Shown here in pieces: positions 5,403 through 14,676 of a stretch of DNA of 20,394 nt. A model generated the notes under the pieces. The model had not been told where the DNA came from. It made no database searches and saw only the letters and a program-made list of their open reading frames with translations. The stretch spans positions 1-20,394 of the forward strand of contig CARDPF010000017.1 of the NCBI GenBank assembly GCA_948960675.1, in the 5' to 3' direction. This stretch comes from an uncultured Eisenbergiella sp. (GTDB lineage: Bacteria; Bacillota; Clostridia; Lachnospirales; Lachnospiraceae). A program made the position numbers and the translations under genes. Position 1 is the stretch's first letter; the number at the start of each line of letters is the position of its first letter.

Positions 5403-6695
5403 ATGAGTTTACAGGTTGAAAAACTCGAAAAGAACATGGCGAAACTGACGATTGAGGTTTCTGCGGAAACATTTTCCAAGGCAGTGGAGGCCGCTTATCA
5501 GAAGAATAAGAAAAAGATTTCGATACCGGGTTTCCGCAAGGGAAAGGTGCCCAAGAAGATGATTGAGCAGATGTACGGCAAGGATATTTTTTATGAAGAT
5601 GCCGCCAATGCGGTGATCCCGGACGCTTACGAGGCCGCCCTGGAGGAGTGTACGGAGAATATTGTCTCCGCGCCCAAGATCGACGTGGTGCAGATCGAAG
5701 AGGGAAAGCCTTTTATCTTTACGGCGGAAGTTGCGCTCAAGCCGGAAGTTACCCTTGGCCTTTATAAAGGAATAGAGGTGGAAAAGGCGGATTTGACCGT
5801 GACCGAGGAAGAGGTCAATGCGGATCTGGAAAAGCAGAGGGAGAACAGCGCCAGAACCGTAACCGTAGAGGACAGGCCGGTACAGGATGGCGATATTGCC
5901 GTCATTGATTATGAAGGGTTTGTGGACGGTGTGGCCTTCGAGGGGGGCAAAGGGGAGAACCACAGCCTGACCATCGGTTCCCACTCTTTCATTGATACAT
6001 TTGAAGAACAGCTCATCGGCAAATCTGTGGGCGAGGCGTGTGAGGTACAGGTGACGTTCCCGGAGGAATACCATGCAGAGGAACTGGCAGGCAAGCCCGC
6101 CGTATTCAAGGTGACGGTCAAAGAGATCAAAGAGAAACAGCTGCCGGAGTTAAACGACGAGTTTGCCGGGGAAGTTTCCGAATTTGAAACGCTCGAAGAA
6201 TACAAGCAGGACATCCGCAAGACCCTCTTGGAACAGAAGGAGACGGAGGCGAAGCAGGAGAAGGAGGACGCGGTGGTCAAGGCCATCATTGAGAATGCGC
6301 AGATGGAGATTCCGGATGCGATGGTGGAGACCCAGCAGCGGCAGATGGTGGATGATTTTGCCCAGAGGATGCAGATGCAGGGCATTACCATGGAGCAGTA
6401 CTTCCAGTTTACGGGCGCAAGCCGTGAGAAGCTGATGGAGCAGACCAAACCGCAGGCCATGCAGCGGATCCAGTCCCGCCTTGTGCTGGAGGCGGTAGTA
6501 GCGGCGGAGAACATTGTGGCGGCGGAAGAGGACTTTGACGAAGAGGTCAAAAAGATGGCCGAGATGTACAAAATGGAAGCCGACCGGGTGCGGGAAATGC
6601 TTGGCGAGAATGGCAAGAAGCAGGTCATGGAAGACATTGCGGTGAGAAAGGCCGCCGAATTTGTGGTAGGGCAGGCGGTAGAGAAAGAGCAGTAA
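5403..6695 (+). CDS. tig: Trigger factor, ribosome-associated chaperone and prolyl isomerase
   Basis: 430 residues, the standard size. The ribosome-docking signature GFRKGKVP is at residues 43-50 of the N-terminal domain. The FKBP-type isomerase domain follows at about 150-245 ([17 protein letters not shown]...FEGG, then [10 protein letters not shown]). The rest is the helical C-terminal cradle rich in Lys, Glu, Gln and Met. Trigger factor binds near the ribosome exit tunnel and shields nascent chains. An ATG three codons earlier (5394) abuts the GAGGAGG site (5387-5393) with no spacing; ATG 5403 is 9 bases from it and starts [11 protein letters not shown], so it is the chosen start. It is the first gene of the operon with clpP (28 bases downstream) and clpX. 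Confidence 0.97.
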   Translation: MSLQVEKLEKNMAKLTIEVSAETFSKAVEAAYQKNKKKISIPGFRKGKVPKKMIEQMYGKDIFYEDAANAVIPDAYEAALEECTENIVSAPKIDVVQIEEGKPFIFTAEVALKPEVTLGLYKGIEVEKADLTVTEEEVNADLEKQRENSARTVTVEDRPVQDGDIAVIDYEGFVDGVAFEGGKGENHSLTIGSHSFIDTFEEQLIGKSVGEACEVQVTFPEEYHAEELAGKPAVFKVTVKEIKEKQLPELNDEFAGEVSEFETLEEYKQDIRKTLLEQKETEAKQEKEDAVVKAIIENAQMEIPDAMVETQQRQMVDDFAQRMQMQGITMEQYFQFTGASREKLMEQTKPQAMQRIQSRLVLEAVVAAENIVAAEEDFDEEVKKMAEMYKMEADRVREMLGENGKKQVMEDIAVRKAAEFVVGQAVEKEQ

Positions 6696-6723
6696 CGGTC
6701 AAAGAGGAAAGGAGAGTGCCAGA

Positions 6724-7320
6724 ATGAGTTTAGTACCTTATGTCCTTGAACAGACGAGCCGCGGGGAACGTTCCTACGACATTTATTCCAGACTGTTGAA
6801 AGACAGGATTATATTTTTGGGGGAAGAAGTCAACGATGTGACGGCGAGCCTTGTGGTGGCGCAGCTTTTGTTTTTGGAATCGGAGGATCCGGATAAGGAC
6901 ATCCAGCTGTATATCAACAGTCCGGGCGGTTCCATTTCTGCGGGCATGGCGATTTACGATACGATGAAATACATCAAATGCGACGTATCCACAATCTGTA
7001 TCGGCATGGCGGCAAGCATGGGCGCGTTTTTGCTGGCGGGCGGTACGAAAGGAAAGCGGATGGCGCTTCCCAATGCGGAGATCATGATCCACCAGCCTTT
7101 GGGCGGTGCGCAGGGTCAGGCGACGGACATTGAGATCAATGCGAAACACATTTTAAAGATCAAAGAAAGAATGAACCGTATCATGGCGGAGAATACTGGT
7201 AAGGAATACGACGTGGTTGCCTCCGATACGGAACGGGATAACTGGAAAACGGCTCAGGAGGCGGTGGAATACGGGTTGATTGATATGGTGATCACTTCCC
7301 GTGAGGATTTGGAGAAGTAG
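6724..7320 (+). CDS. clpP: ATP-dependent Clp protease proteolytic subunit
   Basis: 198 residues. The serine-protease triad is complete: S98 in [10 protein letters not shown]123 in IMIHQPLGG and D172 in DTERDNW, numbering that coincides with Bacillus ClpP. The N-terminal [22 protein letters not shown] motif is classical; the stretch [17 protein letters not shown] lines the active site. Fourteen subunits form the barrel that degrades substrates unfolded by ClpX, whose gene begins 17 bases downstream. AAAGGAGAG lies about 8 bases upstream of ATG. Nothing unusual is seen. Confidence 0.98.
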   Translation: MSLVPYVLEQTSRGERSYDIYSRLLKDRIIFLGEEVNDVTASLVVAQLLFLESEDPDKDIQLYINSPGGSISAGMAIYDTMKYIKCDVSTICIGMAASMGAFLLAGGTKGKRMALPNAEIMIHQPLGGAQGQATDIEINAKHILKIKERMNRIMAENTGKEYDVVASDTERDNWKTAQEAVEYGLIDMVITSREDLEK

Positions 7321-7337
7321 ATAGGAGCAAAATAAAA

Positions 7338-8615
7338 ATGGCAGGCAGAATTACGGAGGAACTGGTAAGGTGTTCGTTTTGTCATAAGACACAGGATCAG
7401 GTTCGCAAGCTGATCGCAGGCCCGGACGGTGTATTTATTTGCGACGAATGCGTGGATATCTGTGCGGAGATCATCGAGGAGGAAGAGGACGAGGAAGAAA
7501 ACGAGAAGGATTCCCTGCAGATCAAGATGCTCAAGCCGGTACAGATTAAGGAGTTCCTCGACGACTATGTGATCGGGCAGGATGAGGCGAAAAAGGTGCT
7601 GTCGGTGGCCGTCTACAACCATTATAAACGTGTAATGGCCAGGGAGGAGCGGGATGATGTGGAGATGGAAAAGTCCAACATCATCATGCTAGGACCCACC
7701 GGAAGCGGAAAAACCTACCTTGCGCGGACGCTTGCAAAAATCATCAATGTACCCTTTGCGATCGCGGACGCCACGACGCTGACGGAGGCGGGGTATGTGG
7801 GCGAGGATGTGGAGAATATCCTGCTTAAACTCATTCAGGCCGCCGATTATGAGGTGGAACGGGCGCAGCTGGGCATTGTTTATATTGATGAAATTGACAA
7901 AATCACAAAAAAGGGGGAGAATGTATCCATTACCCGGGATGTTTCCGGGGAAGGGGTGCAGCAGGCCCTGTTAAAGATCATGGAGGGCACGATTGCCAGC
8001 GTCCCGCCTCAGGGGGGGCGCAAACACCCGCAGCAGGAACTGATACAGATTGATACGACCAACATCCTGTTTATCTGCGGCGGCGCGTTTGCCGGGATTG
8101 ACCAGATTGTGGAGGCGCGGCTGGATAAAAAGAGCATCGGCTTTAACACGAAGGTGGTCTCCAACAAAGAGCGGGAGACCGGGGAGCTTTACGCGGAGGT
8201 AACGCCGCAGGATTTGGTTAAATATGGGTTGATCCCGGAGTTTGTGGGCCGCGTGCCGATCAATGTGTCCCTGCAGGGTTTGAACCGGGAGGCGCTGATC
8301 AAGATTCTGACGGAACCCAAGAGCGCGCTGATCAAGCAGTATCAGAAGCTGTTTGGCTATGACCATGTAAAGCTGACCTTCGAGGAGGAGGCGGTGGAAG
8401 CCATTGCCGACAGGGCATTGGAAAGAAAAACCGGGGCGAGGGGACTGCGTTCCATCATGGAGAAAACGATGATGGACATCATGTACCGGATCCCTTCGGA
8501 TCCCGCAATTACACAGTGTATTATTACCAAAGAGGCAGTGGAAGGTACAAGCGAGCCGATGGTGGTTCGCAAGGAAAAACAGGGACTTTTGGACGGCTTC
8601 AAAGAGGCAAAATAG
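7338..8615 (+). CDS. clpX: ATP-dependent Clp protease ATP-binding subunit ClpX
   Basis: 425 residues. The N-terminal zinc-binding domain has CxxC pairs at C12/C15 and C35/C38. The AAA+ core has Walker A GPTGSGKT (119-126), Walker [10 protein letters not shown] (D184, E185), the pore loop GYVGE (152-156) and an EFVGRVP segment further on. The IGF-type loop that docks on ClpP lies in the KKSIGFNTK region. A run of acidic residues (about 45-57, [10 protein letters not shown]) links the zinc domain to the core. ClpX recognises, unfolds and feeds proteins to ClpP. The site AGGAG about 10 bases upstream fixes the start. A strong terminator follows 11 bases after the stop. Confidence 0.98.
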   Translation: MAGRITEELVRCSFCHKTQDQVRKLIAGPDGVFICDECVDICAEIIEEEEDEEENEKDSLQIKMLKPVQIKEFLDDYVIGQDEAKKVLSVAVYNHYKRVMAREERDDVEMEKSNIIMLGPTGSGKTYLARTLAKIINVPFAIADATTLTEAGYVGEDVENILLKLIQAADYEVERAQLGIVYIDEIDKITKKGENVSITRDVSGEGVQQALLKIMEGTIASVPPQGGRKHPQQELIQIDTTNILFICGGAFAGIDQIVEARLDKKSIGFNTKVVSNKERETGELYAEVTPQDLVKYGLIPEFVGRVPINVSLQGLNREALIKILTEPKSALIKQYQKLFGYDHVKLTFEEEAVEAIADRALERKTGARGLRSIMEKTMMDIMYRIPSDPAITQCIITKEAVEGTSEPMVVRKEKQGLLDGFKEAK

Positions 8616-8626
8616 GTTGACAGACT

Positions 8627-8655
8627 GCGCCGCCCTTTTGGGGCGGCGCGTTTTT
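8627..8655 (+). terminator. Intrinsic terminator between clpX and lon
   Basis: GCGCCGCCC (8627-8635) pairs perfectly with GGGCGGCGC (8641-8649) around a TTTTG loop, followed by GTTTTT (8650-8655). The all-GC 9-bp stem and T-run make this a strong rho-independent terminator. It fills most of the 58-base gap before lon, leaving too little room for a promoter downstream of it. Confidence 0.88.
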
Positions 8656-8673
8656 GGCAAGAGGGTGTTATGG

Positions 8674-10995
8674 ATGGAGACAGGAAAAAAATTACCGGCG
8701 GTAGCCCTGCGGGGAATGGCCATTTTGCCGGAAATGATGATACATTTTGATTTAAGCAGGGAGAAATCCATACGTGCGGTGGAAACCGCACTGGAGTTGG
8801 GGCAACAGATTTTTCTTGTGGCGCAGAAAAGCCCGGAGGTGGAGGCGCCGCAGAGGGAGGATTTGCATCCGGTAGGGTGTGTGGCCAACATCAAGCAGGT
8901 TACGAAGCTTCCGGACAATCTGGTGCGGGTATTGGTGGAAGGGCAGGCCAGGGGTGTGCTTTTGGGGCTGGACGAACAATCGGAAAGCTATCTTTTGGCG
9001 GACGTGGAAGTGGCGGGAGAGTCCGAACAGGATACGGATGCCAATGAGCAGGAGGCCATGAGCCGCAACATTACGGCCCTGTTTCAGGAATATTGCCGCG
9101 TTTATCCTAGGACCGGCAGAACGCTGCTGCGGCATCTGGGTGAATTAAAGAGTCTGGGGGCATTGCTGGATCAGATTGCGGAAAGCCTGCCGATGGACTA
9201 TGAGGTAAAGCAGAAGGTATTGGAATCGCTGGATGTGAAGGAGCGTTTTGAACTGCTTTACGCCACCTTGTCCGACGAAATCGAAGTGGCCAAAATCCGT
9301 GCCGAGTTGTCCGAAAAGATGAAGGGCAGGGTGGAAAAGAACCAGAAAGAGTATATCCTGCGGGAGCAGCTGCGCTATATCCAGGAGGAACTGGGGGAGG
9401 ACGATTTGTCCGAGGAGGCGCAGTTTGAGAACCGGCTGTCCCAGCTGAAGGCATCCCGGGCGGTAAAGGAAAAAATTGCGAAGCAGATTGCCCGGTTTAA
9501 GACACTCAATCCCAACAGCAGCGAATATTCCGTGGAGAGGGGGTATATCGATACCCTTTTGGAACTGCCCTGGGATAAGGTTTCCCGGGATACGGTGGAT
9601 TTGGACAGGGCCGAGAAAATACTGGAGAGGGATCATTACGGTCTTTCGCAGGTGAAAGAGAGGATGCTGGAGTTCCTGGCGGTGCGCGCCATGACCAAGC
9701 GCGGGGATAGTCCGATCATTTGTCTGGTGGGGCCGCCCGGAACCGGGAAAACCTCCATCGCCAGGAGCGTTGCGGAAGCCCTGAACAAAAAATATGTGCG
9801 TATCAGTCTGGGCGGTGTGCGGGACGAGGCGGAGGTGCGCGGCCACAGAAGGACTTATGTGGGCGCCATGCCGGGACGGATTGTGGCAGGCCTTCGGCAG
9901 GCCGGGGTGAAAAACCCCCTGATGCTGTTGGATGAGATCGACAAATTGTCCGGCGACTACCGGGGGGACACGGCGTCCGCCATGCTGGAGGTGTTGGACA
10001 GTGAGCAAAACTGCCGTTTTAGGGACAATTATGTGGAGATTCCCATGGATTTGTCCGAGGTGTTTTTTATTGCCACTGCCAATACGGTGGAGACCATTCC
10101 GAGACCGCTTTTGGACCGGATGGAAGTGATCGAAGTGACCAGTTATACGGCCAACGAAAAATTCCATATTGCCAAAGAATACTTGCTGCGCAAGCAATAC
10201 GAAAAAAACGGGGTCGAGGGGGGGAAACTCCGGATTCAGGACGGCGCCCTGCAGGATATCATCGCTTCCTACACGAGGGAAGCGGGGGTGCGCGAACTGG
10301 AGCGCAAAATCGGAGAGATATGCAGGAAAGCCGCCCGGGAACTTTTGCAGCAAAAAAAGACTGCTGTCAGGGTCAGTTCCCGGAATTTGGAGCGGTATCT
10401 TGGAAAGCGTAAGTTTAACGCCGATAAGGCCAATGAGACGGACGATATCGGCATTGTGCGGGGGCTTGCCTGGACCAGTGTGGGAGGGGATACCCTGCAG
10501 ATCGAGGTGAATGTCATGCCCGGCAAGGGAGAGATCGAACTGACCGGACAGCTGGGCGACGTGATGAAAGAGTCGGCCATGACGGGCATCAGCTACATCC
10601 GCTCCGTGGGGGAAAAATACGGACTGGCACAGGATCTGTTCCAGAAAAACGACTTCCACATCCATATTCCGGAGGGGGCGGTTCCCAAGGACGGTCCTTC
10701 CGCAGGCATTACGATGGCAACGGCGATTTTGTCCGAATTGACCCAGACGCCGGTCCGGGCGGACGTGGCCATGACAGGGGAAATTACCCTGCGGGGACGG
10801 GTACTGCCCATCGGCGGGCTGAAAGAAAAAACGCTGGCCGCTAAGACGGCAGGGATCAAGACGGTGCTGGTACCGTATAAAAACAAGCCGGATGTGGAGG
10901 AGATCCCCACAGAGATTAAGGCCGGGCTGGAAATCGTTTTTGTGGAGTCCATGGACGACGTGGTGGGGCATGCCTTTGTAAAACCTGCAGTGTAA
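8674..10995 (+). CDS. lon: ATP-dependent protease Lon (LonA type)
   Basis: 773 residues with the LonA order: N-terminal substrate domain starting LPAVALRGMAILPEMMIHFDLSR, a coiled-coil helical part (about residues 180-300, rich in E, K and R), an AAA+ module with Walker A GPPGTGKT (353-360) and LMLLDEIDKL Walker B, and a C-terminal protease domain. The catalytic dyad is S676 in PKDGPSAG and K719 in GLKEKT, 43 residues apart as in E. coli Lon. The frame is open from 8617, but that region is the terminator; ATG 8674 begins the conserved N-terminus and has GAGGG 8 bases upstream. A second ATG at 8670 is out of frame. Lon degrades damaged and some regulatory proteins. engB follows 18 bases later. 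Confidence 0.97.
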   Translation: METGKKLPAVALRGMAILPEMMIHFDLSREKSIRAVETALELGQQIFLVAQKSPEVEAPQREDLHPVGCVANIKQVTKLPDNLVRVLVEGQARGVLLGLDEQSESYLLADVEVAGESEQDTDANEQEAMSRNITALFQEYCRVYPRTGRTLLRHLGELKSLGALLDQIAESLPMDYEVKQKVLESLDVKERFELLYATLSDEIEVAKIRAELSEKMKGRVEKNQKEYILREQLRYIQEELGEDDLSEEAQFENRLSQLKASRAVKEKIAKQIARFKTLNPNSSEYSVERGYIDTLLELPWDKVSRDTVDLDRAEKILERDHYGLSQVKERMLEFLAVRAMTKRGDSPIICLVGPPGTGKTSIARSVAEALNKKYVRISLGGVRDEAEVRGHRRTYVGAMPGRIVAGLRQAGVKNPLMLLDEIDKLSGDYRGDTASAMLEVLDSEQNCRFRDNYVEIPMDLSEVFFIATANTVETIPRPLLDRMEVIEVTSYTANEKFHIAKEYLLRKQYEKNGVEGGKLRIQDGALQDIIASYTREAGVRELERKIGEICRKAARELLQQKKTAVRVSSRNLERYLGKRKFNADKANETDDIGIVRGLAWTSVGGDTLQIEVNVMPGKGEIELTGQLGDVMKESAMTGISYIRSVGEKYGLAQDLFQKNDFHIHIPEGAVPKDGPSAGITMATAILSELTQTPVRADVAMTGEITLRGRVLPIGGLKEKTLAAKTAGIKTVLVPYKNKPDVEEIPTEIKAGLEIVFVESMDDVVGHAFVKPAV

Positions 10996-11013
10996 AAGGG
11001 AGGAACCAAAGCA

Positions 11014-11673
11014 GTGGTTATTAAAAGCGTAAATTTGGAGACGGTGTGTGGGGTGAGCAGCGCTTTTCCTGACAATACCCTGCCGGAAATTGCATTTGCG
11101 GGAAAGAGTAATGTGGGAAAATCCTCCCTGATCAATGCGGTGATGAACCGCAAGAGCCTGGCACGCATTTCCGCCCAGCCCGGCAAGACACAGACAGTCA
11201 ATTTTTATAATGTCAATTCCAGCTTTTATCTGGTGGACCTGCCGGGATACGGATATGCGAAGGCCAACGAAAAGGTCAAGGCGCAGTGGGGAAAAATGAT
11301 TGAGCGTTACCTGCATCAGTCCAAACAGCTGCGGGTTGTGTTTTTGCTTGTGGATATCAGGCATGCGCCTTCCGCTAACGACCGGGAAATGTATGGATGG
11401 ATTACCCATTACGGTTTCCGCCCCGTGGTCATTGCAACCAAGTTGGATAAAATCAACCGCAGTCAGGTGGCGAAGCAGGTGAAGGCGATCCGGGAAGGAT
11501 TGGGGGCCGCAAAGGAAACCACGGTCATTCCTTTTTCCGCGTTGTCCAAGCAGGGGAGGGACGAAATTTATGCATTGCTGGACAGCGTGTTGTCCGAAGA
11601 TGCAGCCTTGTCCGAAACCCAAACAGCAAAAGAGTTGCCGGTTGGGTCAGTCGAAACGGTTGCGCAGGGGTAG
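11014..11673 (+). CDS. engB: Ribosome biogenesis GTP-binding protein EngB/YsxC
   Basis: 219 residues, somewhat longer than the usual 195-210 because of a C-terminal tail (about residues 195-219, SETQTAKELPVGSVETVAQG) of no recognised function. The GTPase motifs are G1 GKSNVGKSS (30-38), a G2 threonine in QPGKTQT, G3 DLPGYG (75-80), G4 TKLD (142-145) and G5 SAL (175-177). YsxC is an essential factor in late 50S subunit assembly. The start is GTG at 11014, supported by AAAGGGAGGAA about 10 bases upstream. It lies 18 bases after lon, an arrangement conserved in Clostridia, and 9 bases before the next gene. Confidence 0.96.
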   Translation: MVIKSVNLETVCGVSSAFPDNTLPEIAFAGKSNVGKSSLINAVMNRKSLARISAQPGKTQTVNFYNVNSSFYLVDLPGYGYAKANEKVKAQWGKMIERYLHQSKQLRVVFLLVDIRHAPSANDREMYGWITHYGFRPVVIATKLDKINRSQVAKQVKAIREGLGAAKETTVIPFSALSKQGRDEIYALLDSVLSEDAALSETQTAKELPVGSVETVAQG

Positions 11674-11682
11674 CATAAAACA

Positions 11683-12885
11683 ATGAAAGAATCGTATATA
11701 AAATATGTGAAGGTATTGTTGAATCTGGCCACGGCGCTGGTGATTTTGCTTTTGGTGGTGTTTGTGGCGCCACGGGTGATCGGGTTTTTCATGCCCTTCG
11801 TGGTGGGCTGGGTGATTGCGCTGATCGCAAATCCCCTGGTGCGTTTTTTGGACGAAAAAATTAAAATCCGCAGGAAGGCGGGATCGGCCATTGTCATTGT
11901 TGCGGTGCTGGCGCTGGTAGTCGGGGCAGTGTACGCAATTGTCTCGGCCCTTGTCAGACAGCTGGCAGGGTTTGCCAGGGAGTTCCCGCAGATGTGGGGC
12001 GGCATGGTGGCGGACCTAGAGCGGGCGGGAAAGACGCTGGAGAATTTTACCCACTATTTTTCCCCGCAGATTCAGGAGCAGGTGGCATCCGTTTTGGATT
12101 CCCTGATGGGGTTTGTGAGCGGTATTGCGGACGGGCTGGGCACGCCAACCGTGGTAGCGGTGGGGAACTTTGCCAAAAATATTCCTTCCGTTTTGGTTGC
12201 GGTGATTATGTGTCTGCTTTCCTCCTATTTTTTCATAGCGCAGAGGGAAGAGGTGTTTCACGCTTTCCGTACATACATGCCCAAAGGCCTGTTGGAAAAG
12301 TGGACTGTGCTGTCCGACAGCATGAAACGTGCGGTGGGCGGCTATTTCAAGGCGCAGTTAAAGATTGAGGTCTGGATGTATGTGCTTTTGGCAGCAGGAC
12401 TGTTGTTTTTGCGGGTGGGATATTCCTGGCTGATCGCGCTGGTGATCGCCGTTTTGGATTTTTTCCCGGTGCTTGGCACAGGGACGGTGCTCATTCCCTG
12501 GGCGCTGTTAAAAATACTGGGCGGGGATTACCGGATGGCGTTGGGGCTTTTGATTATCTGGGGGGTGGGACAGCTGGCCAGACAGCTGATCCAGCCCAAA
12601 ATTGTGGGGGATTCCGTCGGCCTCCCCGCACTTCCCACCATTATCCTTTTGTATGCCGGTTATAAAGTAGGAGGCGTGGGAGGCATGATTTTGGCGGTGC
12701 CCATCGGGATTATTTTGGTGAATATGTATCAGGCGGGATTTTTTTCCACCACGGAAGAGAGCATTAAAATTCTCATACGGGGATTTAATAATTTCCGCCG
12801 CCTGACGCCCAAAGACAAGGAAGGGATTACCGCCGGGGCACATTTTTCGCCGGAGAAGCAGAAACGGCAAAAGCCCGGGAAATGA
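11683..12885 (+). CDS. AI-2E/PerM family membrane protein (YtvI-like)
   Basis: 400 residues with about seven to eight membrane segments: two near the N-terminus (residues 12-48), one at 65-87, one at about 165-187 and several between 228 and 345. Diagnostic family sequence is in the C-terminal half: VLDFFPVLGTGTVLIPWALL and QPKIVGDSVGLPALPTIILL, then a glycine-rich GYKVGGVGGMILAVPI. The family holds AI-2 exporters, Na+/H+ antiporters and the YtvI proteins linked to sporulation in Bacillus; substrate cannot be assigned. The tail is basic and soluble (KDKEGITAG...KQKRQKPGK). The start codon lies 9 bases after the engB stop, and a GGGG near that stop is the only visible ribosome site, so translation is probably coupled to engB. 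Confidence 0.88.
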   Translation: MKESYIKYVKVLLNLATALVILLLVVFVAPRVIGFFMPFVVGWVIALIANPLVRFLDEKIKIRRKAGSAIVIVAVLALVVGAVYAIVSALVRQLAGFAREFPQMWGGMVADLERAGKTLENFTHYFSPQIQEQVASVLDSLMGFVSGIADGLGTPTVVAVGNFAKNIPSVLVAVIMCLLSSYFFIAQREEVFHAFRTYMPKGLLEKWTVLSDSMKRAVGGYFKAQLKIEVWMYVLLAAGLLFLRVGYSWLIALVIAVLDFFPVLGTGTVLIPWALLKILGGDYRMALGLLIIWGVGQLARQLIQPKIVGDSVGLPALPTIILLYAGYKVGGVGGMILAVPIGIILVNMYQAGFFSTTEESIKILIRGFNNFRRLTPKDKEGITAGAHFSPEKQKRQKPGK

Positions 12886-12910
12886 CAGGGCAAAGCAAAG
12901 GAGAGCGGAT

Positions 12911-13894
12911 ATGAAAGTTGCGGTATATAATATGCGTCCTTTTGACGAGAAGGAGTGGTTTGAGGCCTACAGCGCTAAGCTGGGCCTTACGCTGGTGACA
13001 TGCCCGGACGCCCCGGATCTTAAAAACGCTGCTTTGGCCAAAGGCTGTCCCTGTGTGGATATCATTACCTCCCCCATTGACAGGGGACTGATGTCTGCTT
13101 TTGCCTCTTACGGGGTACAATATCTGGTGACAAGGACCATCGGGTATGACCACATTGACCTGGAGGCAGCCCGGGAATTTGGGATTCGTGTGGGCAATGC
13201 CCCTTACGGCCCAGACGGCGTGGCCGATTACGCGGTGATGCTGATTTTGATGAGCATCCGCAAAATGAAACGGATTATGCAGCGCACCAATATGCAGGAC
13301 TATACCCTTGCAGGGATACAGGGAAGGGAATTGAAAGACCTGACCGTGGGGGTGATCGGGACGGGACGGATCGGGAGGACGGTGATTGCCGACCTGTCCG
13401 GCTTTGGCTGCCGGATTTTGGCTTACGACTTGCATGAGAGCGCGGATGTCTGTAGGCATGCCCAATATGTCCCGCTTTCCCAAATCTGGAAGGAGGCGGA
13501 CGTCATCACCCTGCATACACCGCTGACGGAAGATAATTTCCACCTGATTAACGAAGAAACCATTGGGCAGATGAAGGACGGCGTGGTCATTGTCAATACG
13601 GCCCGGGGCGGCCTGATTGATTCGCAGGCGCTGATTGGGGCGCTGGAGCAGGGGAAAGTGGGCGCAGCCGGACTGGATGTGGTGGAAAAGGAGTTCGGGC
13701 TGTACTATTACGACCACAAAAACGATATCTTGGATAACCGGGAACTGGCGGTTTTGAGAAGCCTGCCCAACGTTACGGTCTCCCACCATATGGCTTTTTA
13801 CACGGACAACGAAGTAAAAACGGTGGTTTTGGATTCCCTGCGCAGCTGTAAGCTGTTTATGGAAGGAAAAGAAAATCCCTGGGAGGTCGTTTAA
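12911..13894 (+). CDS. D-2-hydroxyacid dehydrogenase, D-lactate dehydrogenase-like
   Basis: 327 residues, typical for the family. The NAD-binding motif is GTGRIG (150-155). Catalytic residues align as R232 in NTARGG, E259 in DVVEKE and H293 in SHHMAFYT. The TRTIGYDHID and NAPYGPDGVADYAV segments and the AFYTDNEV ending are characteristic of the D-lactate dehydrogenase/VanH branch rather than of phosphoglycerate or formate dehydrogenases. It probably reduces pyruvate or a related 2-keto acid to the D-hydroxy acid. Wobble at the catalytic histidine (HH) leaves some doubt over which is active. AAAGGAGAG 7 bases upstream supports the start. truA begins 2 bases after its stop, so the two are translated from one transcript. 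Confidence 0.9.
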   Translation: MKVAVYNMRPFDEKEWFEAYSAKLGLTLVTCPDAPDLKNAALAKGCPCVDIITSPIDRGLMSAFASYGVQYLVTRTIGYDHIDLEAAREFGIRVGNAPYGPDGVADYAVMLILMSIRKMKRIMQRTNMQDYTLAGIQGRELKDLTVGVIGTGRIGRTVIADLSGFGCRILAYDLHESADVCRHAQYVPLSQIWKEADVITLHTPLTEDNFHLINEETIGQMKDGVVIVNTARGGLIDSQALIGALEQGKVGAAGLDVVEKEFGLYYYDHKNDILDNRELAVLRSLPNVTVSHHMAFYTDNEVKTVVLDSLRSCKLFMEGKENPWEVV

Positions 13895-13896
13895 AC

Positions 13897-14640
13897 TTGC
13901 GCAATTTTTTGGTTACGATTCAGTATGAAGGAAGCCGTTACCAGGGATGGCAGCGGCAGGAGAATACGAAAAATACGCTGCAGGCTAAATTTGAAAGCCT
14001 GCTGACAAAGCTTGCGGGAGAGCCTGTGGAAATTGCAGCCTCCGGGCGGACGGATGCAGGTGTGCATGCCTACGGGCAGGCCGCCAATTTCCACATGGAT
14101 ACGGCGCTTACGCCCGGGCAGCTGATGGGGGAAATCAACCGGTATCTCCCGGAGGATGTGGCGGTGGTTGCCTGCAGGGAGGTGGACGCGCGGTTTCATG
14201 CGCGGCTGCACGCCAAAAGGAAAGTATACCGCTACCGGGTGTTAAATTCCGACGTGCCCCATGTATTTGACCGTAAGTTCGTCTATCAGGTGGAAAAGCC
14301 CCTGAACGTGGAGGCCATGCGGGCCGCCGCTTCCTTCCTGATCGGAACCCACGACTTTAAATCCTTTACTTCGGCGAAAAAGGGGAAAAAATCCACGGTG
14401 CGTACGGTGGAATCCATCGCCATCGAACGGGTGGGGGATGAGGTGCGGTTTCTTTTTGCGGGGGACGGATTTTTATTTCACATGGTGCGCATTTTGGTGG
14501 GAACCCTGCTGGAGGTGGGGCTTTCCATGCGGGAAGCCGCCGACTTGGGACGCGTGCTTGCGGCCTGTGACAGAGGGCAGGCCGGATTTTTGGCGCCGGC
14601 CTGCGGGCTTGCGCTGATGGAGGTGTTTTACGATACGTAA
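13897..14640 (+). CDS. truA: tRNA pseudouridine(38-40) synthase TruA
   Basis: 247 residues, normal length. The catalytic aspartate is D53 in GRTDAGVHA. Other family motifs are QYEGSRYQGWQRQ at the N-terminus, VDARFHARLHAKRKVYRYR, and FLFHMVRILVGTLLEVG near the C-terminus. TruA isomerises uridines 38-40 in the tRNA anticodon stem-loop. The start is TTG at 13897, since MRNFLVTIQYEG fits the family N-terminus and GGGAGG (13881-13886) is 10 bases upstream, inside the preceding dehydrogenase gene. The stop TAA at 14638-14640 overlaps the next Shine-Dalgarno site. Confidence 0.96.
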   Translation: MRNFLVTIQYEGSRYQGWQRQENTKNTLQAKFESLLTKLAGEPVEIAASGRTDAGVHAYGQAANFHMDTALTPGQLMGEINRYLPEDVAVVACREVDARFHARLHAKRKVYRYRVLNSDVPHVFDRKFVYQVEKPLNVEAMRAAASFLIGTHDFKSFTSAKKGKKSTVRTVESIAIERVGDEVRFLFAGDGFLFHMVRILVGTLLEVGLSMREAADLGRVLAACDRGQAGFLAPACGLALMEVFYDT

Positions 14641-14649
14641 AGGAGGGCT

Positions 14650-14676
14650 ATGATGGGTGAAAGGATCGGTTCATGA
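14650..14676 (+). other. Eight-codon upstream ORF overlapping the VanZ-family start
   Basis: AAAGGAGGG (14639-14647) precedes ATGATG at 14650/14653, which opens a tiny frame (MMGERIGS) whose TGA stop (14674-14676) overlaps the ATG of the VanZ-family gene (14673-14675) as ATGA. The frame differs from that of the gene. It could couple translation of the membrane protein to a leader peptide, or simply be a second ribosome landing site. Confidence 0.4.

Noticed and set aside
8617..8673. 19-codon N-terminal extension of lon
   Set aside because: Those codons are the terminator hairpin, and the conserved Lon N-terminus begins at ATG 8674 with its own ribosome site.
9145..11622. 825-codon open frame on the minus strand
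   Set aside because: It runs antisense to lon and engB, whose catalytic motifs are intact on the plus strand. Its composition (many H, R, Q, P, F) is that of a reverse-complement shadow and no domain is recognisable.
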